From SKKL01 sp046543225 (lineage in GTDB: Bacteria; Actinomycetota; Acidimicrobiia; Acidimicrobiales; SKKL01), in the NCBI GenBank assembly GCA_046543225.1, contig JBKGZW010000040.1, forward strand, positions 1-19,808: DNA of 19,808 nt, read 5' to 3'. This document shows positions 14,598 through 19,808 of this stretch, in pieces. The notes beneath the pieces were generated by a model. It was not told the DNA's origin and did not search any database. It saw only the letters and a program-made list of their open reading frames with translations. A program made the position numbers and the translations under genes. The stretch's first letter is position 1. Each line of letters opens with the position of its first letter.

Positions 14598-15322
14598 TGC
14601 CCACCGCCTCGACGCCGGAGTCGTCGCTCCACGTGCGAGCGACGCGCCACGCGGCGTTGGGCGACCCCAGCCGACTCGCCATCGTCGACGCGCTGGCCGT
14701 CTCCGACCGCTCACCGGCCGAGCTCGGCCGGTCGTTGCAGCTCCCGTCGAACCTGCTCTCTCACCACCTCGACGTCCTGGAGCGGGTCGGCCTGGTGGAA
14801 CGGAGACCGTCGGGAGGCGATCGCCGTCGCCGCTATGTGCGCCTGCTCCTCGGGGAACCGAACCTCCTGGACGTGGTGCGGGCGCCGGCGCGACCGGCCT
14901 TGTTCGTGTGCACCCACAACTCGGCGCGGAGCCAGCTCGCCGCCGCGCTCTGGCGGTCGGTCACGGGTGAGCACGCCCTCTCGGCGGGTACCGATCCCAG
15001 CGACCGCGTGGCTCCCGGCGCGATCGCAGCCGCCCGCCGCGCCGGACTCGACCTGGACGACGCCCGTCCACGACCGCTCCACGACGTCGTCGACCCGCCC
15101 TCGCTGGTGGTCACCGTGTGCGACCGGGCCCATGAGGTGCTCGGACCCTCGCCGAGCCACCTCCACTGGTCGGTCCCCGACCCGGTCATCGCCAACACCG
15201 CAGAGACCTTCGACCAGGTCGTCGTCGAGCTCCGCGGACGCATCGAGCGCGGCTTCGGTCCCGACTCGGGCGACTCGGCGCACCAGTCCCCTCCCCAACC
15301 CGAAGAAAGGCACGATCCATGA
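14597..15322 (+). CDS. ArsR-type regulator fused to LMW phosphatase/ArsC-like domain
   Basis: This 241-residue protein has two domains. Residues about 11-85 are an ArsR winged helix: HAALGDPSRLAIVDAL, then the recognition region LQLPSNLLSHHLDVLERVGLVE and a basic wing. There is no Cys in this part, so the classical ELCVCDL arsenite site is missing. Residues about 100-220 are a low-molecular-weight phosphatase/arsenate reductase fold with the P-loop CTHNSARS (Cys105, Arg111), a VVTVCDRA segment (Cys175) and the general-acid Asp195 in WSVPDP. The position seven after Cys175, where a pI258-type ArsC has its second redox Cys, is Leu182. It may be a regulator that senses or processes an oxyanion, or a reductase using an external thiol. 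It overlaps the next gene by ATGA. Confidence 0.88.
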   Translation: MPTASTPESSLHVRATRHAALGDPSRLAIVDALAVSDRSPAELGRSLQLPSNLLSHHLDVLERVGLVERRPSGGDRRRRYVRLLLGEPNLLDVVRAPARPALFVCTHNSARSQLAAALWRSVTGEHALSAGTDPSDRVAPGAIAAARRAGLDLDDARPRPLHDVVDPPSLVVTVCDRAHEVLGPSPSHLHWSVPDPVIANTAETFDQVVVELRGRIERGFGPDSGDSAHQSPPQPEERHDP

Positions 15323-15744
15323 CCACCGAGGCACCCGAGGTCCTCTTCGTCTGCGTCCACAACGCCGGACGTTCCCAGATGGCGGCCGCCCTGTTGCAGC
15401 AGCACGCCGGCGACCGGGTCGTGGTCCGCTCAGCGGGAACCGCCCCCGCCGGCGAGATCAACCCCGCCGTCGTCGACGCCATGGCCGAGGTCGGGATCGA
15501 TCTGCTCGCGTCCGGCGCCCACCCCAAAGCGCTCGATGACTCCGCCGTCGAGGCCTCCGATGTGGTGATCACCATGGGCTGTGGCGACGAGTGCCCCTTC
15601 TACCCCGGCAAGCGGTACCTCGACTGGTCGCTGGAGGACCCCGCCGGCAAGGGGGTCGAGGCGGTACGTCCCATCCGTGACGAGATCGACCGTCGGATCC
15701 GCGAGCTGCTCGACGAGCTCCTGCCCGACACCACCACTTCCTAG
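15319..15744 (+). CDS. arsC: Arsenate reductase, LMW phosphatase-type ArsC
   Basis: The 141-residue protein would reduce arsenate to arsenite in the cytoplasm. It has the P-loop CVHNAGRS (Cys12, Arg18), a second redox pair Cys88 and Cys92 in TMGCGDECPFYPGKR, and the general-acid Asp107 in LEDPAGK. This layout is typical of actinobacterial thiol-coupled ArsC, which uses thioredoxin or mycothiol/mycoredoxin; the coupling partner cannot be told here. The ATG at 15319 has GAAAGG eight bases upstream and overlaps the fusion gene's stop, so the two are likely co-translated. No arsenite pump (ArsB/Acr3) is seen in the window. The 3' end converges with the desaturase gene, 24 bases apart, without an obvious hairpin. 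Confidence 0.92.
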   Translation: MTTEAPEVLFVCVHNAGRSQMAAALLQQHAGDRVVVRSAGTAPAGEINPAVVDAMAEVGIDLLASGAHPKALDDSAVEASDVVITMGCGDECPFYPGKRYLDWSLEDPAGKGVEAVRPIRDEIDRRIRELLDELLPDTTTS

Positions 15745-15768
15745 CGCTGCGATCGCCGTCTTCGCTCG

Positions 15769-16851
15769 CTACCGCTCGGTGGCCGCTGCTGCCTCGAAGC
15801 CCGACCACTGGTGCGTGGTGAAGTCGTAGAGCTTGCAGGTGCGGAAGATGTGGCTGACCGTGCGCCACCGGAACCGGTAGGTGGTGACCTCGTCGCCGTG
15901 GACGGCCGCCAGGTCGGCCGAGGCGCCCGCGAGCCGGTAGAAGGGGATGCGGGTGTCCACGTGGTGGGGCGTGTGCACGAGGATGTGGTGGGTGAGGTGC
16001 TCCCAGACCGGGTTGCACCGGATCGTGATCGAGCTGCGGAGCTGTCCGTCGAGGGCGCTCCACTCGCGACGCTCGTCGTAGAAGGCCACCTCGGGGTGGG
16101 TGTGGTGCAGGTAGACGAAGAACGCGATGAACCAGGTGAACACCACGAAGGGCACGACGACCGCGGCCACCGCGGCGACCGGGCCACCGACCAGCCACGC
16201 CACCGTGCCCAGCCCCAGGGCATAGGCCAGCGTGATTCCCTTGGTCGCGCCCACCCCGCGGGTCCTGCGGGCTCGTGGGTCGGGGCGGAAGCGCACCATG
16301 CCCTGCCACCACACCCGCACCAGGTAGTGCAGCGCACAGGTGACGGGGTGGCGTTCGAGCCGGTACAGGAGCCGGCTCCCTCGGCTCGCGGCGCGGTACT
16401 CGTCGACGGTCCACGGCCGCCAGATCCAGTCGATGGTGCTCAGGCTGGTGAACCCGTGGTGCACCTTGTTGTGGCCGAACACCCACAGCCGGTACATGTT
16501 CAGCGACGGCAACATGGCGATGGTGCCGAGCACCTCGGACACGCGGTCGGAGTCGAACAGCGCTCCGTGGGCGGCGTCGTGGCCCCACACGAACGCGAAC
16601 GCCACCGCGAACCCGGCGAGGACGCCGAAGCCGATGGTGAGCACCGGGTTGGCGACCACGATGGCGGCCACGACCAGCGCGGTGTACAGCGCCAGGTCGA
16701 ACGCCAGGGCCAGCAGCGCCCGCGTGGTCGAACGCTCATAGCAGCGTGGGGAGAACGCGGCGCGCACCTGACCGAGGGTGAGCCGCCGGGGCGCGGGTGG
16801 ATCCGGCTCGGAGGTCTGGGCGGCGTCGGGGGCGATCGTCGAACTGCTCAT
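15769..16851 (-). CDS. Membrane fatty acid desaturase, DesA/FAD2-like
   Basis: The 360-residue di-iron membrane enzyme should insert a cis double bond into an acyl chain using O2 and electrons from ferredoxin or a similar donor. The three histidine boxes are HDAAH (91-95), HNKVHH (127-132) and HTPHH (293-297), with an additional HHTH at 249-252. Paired membrane segments precede box 1 (about 45-90) and lie between boxes 2 and 3 (about 205-248). The segment WIWRPWTVDEYRAASRGSR after box 2 resembles the delta-12/omega-6 DesA/FAD2 group. Regiochemistry and the acyl carrier cannot be decided from the sequence. The ATG at 16851 lies nine bases from a long inverted repeat, so expression is probably repressor-controlled. 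It converges with arsC and diverges from hrpA. Confidence 0.9.
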   Translation of the reverse strand: MSSSTIAPDAAQTSEPDPPAPRRLTLGQVRAAFSPRCYERSTTRALLALAFDLALYTALVVAAIVVANPVLTIGFGVLAGFAVAFAFVWGHDAAHGALFDSDRVSEVLGTIAMLPSLNMYRLWVFGHNKVHHGFTSLSTIDWIWRPWTVDEYRAASRGSRLLYRLERHPVTCALHYLVRVWWQGMVRFRPDPRARRTRGVGATKGITLAYALGLGTVAWLVGGPVAAVAAVVVPFVVFTWFIAFFVYLHHTHPEVAFYDERREWSALDGQLRSSITIRCNPVWEHLTHHILVHTPHHVDTRIPFYRLAGASADLAAVHGDEVTTYRFRWRTVSHIFRTCKLYDFTTHQWSGFEAAAATER

Positions 16852-16860
16852 GGACCGGCA

Positions 16861-16882
16861 GCCTACCTACCAGTAGGTAGGC
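16861..16882. promoter_or_regulatory. 22-bp inverted repeat, TetR-type operator candidate
   Basis: Arms GCCTACCTAC (16861-16870) and GTAGGTAGGC (16873-16882) are perfectly complementary around a CA centre. Each arm contains a repeated CTAC step. The element lies nine bases upstream of the desaturase ATG, and 106 bases from the divergent hrpA start. The length, symmetry and 2-base centre match operators of TetR-family regulators, which often control lipid genes in actinomycetes. No TetR gene is present in the window, so the regulator would be encoded elsewhere. Confidence 0.65.
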
Positions 16883-16988
16883 GATGCCAGAGTCGAACGT
16901 CCCTCCTTGCTCTGGCCCGGATTGCCCCCGACTCGACGGTGATCGAAGCTGGATGGTCCCCCGACCTGGACACTGGTTCGCCCCACCC

Positions 16989-19808
16989 ATGACATCCACC
17001 ACCCGCGAAGCTCACCGCGCCGAGCTCCACCGGCAGCTGACCGAGACGCTCCGGTTCCCTGCCGACCTCCCGATCAGCGCGCGCCGCGACGATCTCGTCG
17101 CGGCCATCGCCGAGCATCAGGTGGTGGTGGTCGCGGGCGAGACCGGTTCGGGCAAGAGCACCCAGCTTCCCAAGCTGTGCCTGGCTGCGGGACGCGGACA
17201 TGACGGGCTCATCGGCCACACCCAGCCCCGCCGCATCGCCGCGCGGACCATCGCCGAACGGGTCGCCGCCGAGCTCGACACCGAGCTCGGCGGGGCGGTC
17301 GGCTACACGGTCCGGTTCCACGATCAGGTCGGCGACGACACCCTCGTCAAGGTGATGACCGACGGCATCCTCCTCGCGGAGATCCAACGCGACCGCCTCC
17401 TGTCGCGCTACGACACGATCATCATCGACGAGGCCCACGAGCGCAGCCTCAACATCGACTTCCTCCTCGGCTACCTGTACCAGCTGCTGCCCCGAAGGCC
17501 CGACCTCACGGTGATCATCACCTCGGCCACCATCGACACGGCCCGGTTCGCCGAACACTTCGACGACGCCCCGGTGATCGAGGTGTCGGGCCGGACCCAC
17601 CCGGTCGAGATCCGCTACGAACCACCCGAGGACCCCGACACCGGCGTGGCGCTCGACCAGTCCGAGGCCATCGTCGAGGCCGTGCGGTCGCTGCAGCGCG
17701 AGGGCCCCGGCGACGTGTTGGTGTTCTGCAGCGGCGAGCGCGAGATCCGCGACGCGGCCGGGGCCCTGCGCGACCTGCACCTCCCCGACACCGAGATCCT
17801 CCCGCTGTACGCGCGCCTGTCCTCGGCCGAACAGCACCGGGTGTTCCAGGCCCACCGCGGTCGTCGGGTGGTGCTCGCGACCAACGTGGCCGAAACATCG
17901 CTGACCGTGCCCGGCATCCGCTACGTGGTCGACCCCGGCACGGCTCGCATCTCCCGCTACAGCTACCGGACCAAGGTCCAGCGCCTTCCCATCGAAGCGG
18001 TGTCGCAGGCCTCGGCCGACCAGCGGGCCGGTCGCTGCGGCCGTCTCGGCCCCGGGATCTGCATCCGGCTCTACTCCGAGGACGACTACCTCGCCCGGCC
18101 CCGGTTCACCGAACCCGAGGTGCAACGGACCAACCTCGCGTCGGTCATCCTCAAGATGGCGTCGCTGGGTCTGGGAGCGGTCGAGGACTTCGGGTTCATC
18201 GACCCGCCCGACGAGCGTGCGATCCGCGACGGGATCCTGCTGCTCGAGGAGCTCGGCGCGGTGGATCCCGACCAGGCCGGCACCCGCCGGTGGCTGACCC
18301 CCATCGGGCGATCACTCGCCGAGTTGCCGGTCGACCCCCGGTTGGGCCGCATGATCCTCGAGGGAGCGGCCACCGACTGCCTCCACGAGGTCCTCGTGAT
18401 CACCGCCGCCCTGTCCATCCAGGATCCCCGCGAACGCCCGACCGGGCCGGACCAGGCGACCGCCGCCTCCCTCCACGCCCGCTTCGATGTCCCCGGCTCG
18501 GATCTGTTGTCCTACCTCCGGCTCTGGGAGCACCTCCACCAGGCTCGTCGCGGCCGGTCGGGCAACCAGTTCAACAAGCTCTGCCGCTCCGAGTTCCTCC
18601 ACGTCCTTCGCATCCGCGAGTGGCAGGACCTCTACGCCCAGCTCCGCACCGCGTCCAAGAGCCTCGGTCTCCGACGTCGCTCGCAACCGGCCGATCCCGA
18701 TGAGGTGCACCGGGCGCTGCTCGCTGGGCTGCTGTCCCAGGTCGGTACCCGCACCGGCGACCGGCGCGAGTACCACGGCGCCCGCAACAGTCGGTTCGCC
18801 ATCGCGAGGGACTCGGTGCTGGCGGGCTCGTCGCCGCGGTGGGTGATGGCCGCCGAGTTGGTCGAGACCAACCGCATCTGGGCGCGGGGCGTCGCCCGCA
18901 TCCAGCCGGAGTGGATCGAACAGGCCGGCGAGCACCTGGTGAAGCGCAGCTACAGCGACGCCTGGTGGGACCCCGCCCGGGGGTCGGCCATGACCACCGA
19001 ACGGGTGACGCTCCATGGCCTCACGCTGGTGGCCGACCGCACGGTGGAGGTGGGATCGGTCGATCCCGATCTGGCCCGCCGGCTCTTCATCGAGCATGCG
19101 CTCGTCGACGGCGAGTGGGACACCCGCCACCGGTTCCTCGCCCACAACGCGGAGCGGGTCCGCGAGGTCGAGGCGCTCGGGGCCCGCGCCCGCCGTGACC
19201 TGGTGGCCGGCCCCGAACAGATCGCCGCCTACTACGACCGACACATCCCCGACCACATCGTGTCGACCCGCCACTTCGACCGCTGGTGGCGCCGCCGCCG
19301 ATCGCGTGACCCACATCTGCTCGACCTGCCCCTCGACGTCCTCATCGACCCGTCCGCGGGCGAGATCGATCGCGAGGACTTCCCCGACCACTGGCCCTCC
19401 GGCTCGGTGTCGCTACCCCTCACCTACGAGTTCGATCCCTCCAGCCCCACCGACGGCGTCACCATCGAGGTCCCCGTCTCGCTGCTCCCCCACCTCGATG
19501 CCGCCGAGTTCGAGTGGAACGTCCCCGGGCACCGGGCCGAACTGGTCGAGGCACTGGTTCGATCCCTGCCCAAGACCACGCGCCGCCGGCTCGTCCCCGT
19601 CCCCGACACGGTCCAGGACCTGCTGCGACGGCTCGACCCCGGTGCCGGCAGCCTCACGGCGGCGTTGCGCGACGAGGTGGCGGCGCTCACCGGCGAGGCG
19701 GTCCGACGGGACTGGTTCGACCTCGACCAGGTGCCCGGTCACCTCCGGGTGTCGTTCCGGGTCCACGACGACCGGGGCGACACCCTCGCGGTCGACAAGG
19801 ACCTCGAG
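16989..19808 (+). CDS. hrpA: ATP-dependent DEAH-box RNA helicase HrpA, 5' part
   Basis: The gene runs off the right edge; 940 codons are visible without a stop. HrpA-type helicases unwind RNA using NTP hydrolysis and act in the cytoplasm. Motifs in order are Walker A GETGSGKST (50-58), TQPRRIAA, DEAH (147-150), SAT (179-181), VLVFCSGEREI, ATNVAETSLTVPG and QRAGRCGR (345-352). The ratchet/OB region follows (about 400-620). A long C-terminal region with SYSDAWWDPARGSAMTTERVTL and IEHALVDGEWDTRHRF matches the DUF3418-type tail of HrpA. E. coli HrpA is about 1300 residues, so roughly 350 residues lie beyond the window. The ATG at 16989 is used because the protein then begins like family members. 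No Shine-Dalgarno is visible, so the message may be leaderless. Confidence 0.95.
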   Translation, partial: MTSTTREAHRAELHRQLTETLRFPADLPISARRDDLVAAIAEHQVVVVAGETGSGKSTQLPKLCLAAGRGHDGLIGHTQPRRIAARTIAERVAAELDTELGGAVGYTVRFHDQVGDDTLVKVMTDGILLAEIQRDRLLSRYDTIIIDEAHERSLNIDFLLGYLYQLLPRRPDLTVIITSATIDTARFAEHFDDAPVIEVSGRTHPVEIRYEPPEDPDTGVALDQSEAIVEAVRSLQREGPGDVLVFCSGEREIRDAAGALRDLHLPDTEILPLYARLSSAEQHRVFQAHRGRRVVLATNVAETSLTVPGIRYVVDPGTARISRYSYRTKVQRLPIEAVSQASADQRAGRCGRLGPGICIRLYSEDDYLARPRFTEPEVQRTNLASVILKMASLGLGAVEDFGFIDPPDERAIRDGILLLEELGAVDPDQAGTRRWLTPIGRSLAELPVDPRLGRMILEGAATDCLHEVLVITAALSIQDPRERPTGPDQATAASLHARFDVPGSDLLSYLRLWEHLHQARRGRSGNQFNKLCRSEFLHVLRIREWQDLYAQLRTASKSLGLRRRSQPADPDEVHRALLAGLLSQVGTRTGDRREYHGARNSRFAIARDSVLAGSSPRWVMAAELVETNRIWARGVARIQPEWIEQAGEHLVKRSYSDAWWDPARGSAMTTERVTLHGLTLVADRTVEVGSVDPDLARRLFIEHALVDGEWDTRHRFLAHNAERVREVEALGARARRDLVAGPEQIAAYYDRHIPDHIVSTRHFDRWWRRRRSRDPHLLDLPLDVLIDPSAGEIDREDFPDHWPSGSVSLPLTYEFDPSSPTDGVTIEVPVSLLPHLDAAEFEWNVPGHRAELVEALVRSLPKTTRRRLVPVPDTVQDLLRRLDPGAGSLTAALRDEVAALTGEAVRRDWFDLDQVPGHLRVSFRVHDDRGDTLAVDKDLE

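Noticed and set aside
16863..18125. 420-codon open frame on the minus strand
   Set aside because: It is antisense to hrpA, where the helicase motifs are clear. It also runs through the intergenic inverted repeat.

Overview
The window is GC-rich DNA, by eye around two thirds or more G+C. It is densely packed, with GTG starts and many 4-nt start/stop overlaps. A DrrAB-type exporter, an ArsR–ArsC fusion, a FAD2/DesA-type desaturase and fused Liv-type transporters all fit an actinomycete. My best guess is Acidimicrobiia, from gene content only; no rRNA or other phylogenetic marker is present. I see no tRNA, rRNA, CRISPR array, insertion sequence or phage gene.

Left part (1-8315). The 3' end of an exporter-type ABC protein is followed by an 11-bp hairpin that separates it from a convergent gene. 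Next comes a divergent locus resembling a branched-chain amino acid (Liv/HAAT) ABC importer. A membrane-anchored substrate-binding protein lies on the minus strand. On the plus strand is a tightly overlapping set: a lipoprotein with a DUF4352-like domain, a LivH-LivM permease fusion with an acidic tail, and a 1011-residue protein joining a 12-TM MFS transporter to a LivF-like and then a LivG-like ATPase. This MFS-ABC architecture is the most unusual thing in the window. ATGA and GTGA overlaps and a strong Shine-Dalgarno point to co-translation, so the products probably act together. The substrate cannot be read from the sequence.

Middle (8316-12626). A two-PAS GGDEF-EAL cyclic-di-GMP protein keeps both catalytic signatures and an RxxD inhibitory site. 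It is followed by a 102-aa basic protein with a SHOCT-like C-terminus, uracil-DNA glycosylase (ung), and a lipoprotein with two META (HslJ-like) domains. Hairpins that could act as terminators follow the transporter locus and ung.

Right part (12638-19808). A DrrAB-like ABC-2 exporter on the minus strand diverges from an arsenate-type operon on the plus strand: an ArsR-LMW phosphatase fusion overlapping a stand-alone ArsC. A perfect 16-bp palindrome lies inside the predicted promoter of that operon, whose message may be leaderless. A convergent fatty acid desaturase has a 22-bp inverted repeat (10-bp arms) just upstream of its start, of the kind TetR-family repressors bind; no TetR gene is in view. 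The window ends inside hrpA, a DEAH-box RNA helicase gene (940 codons visible).
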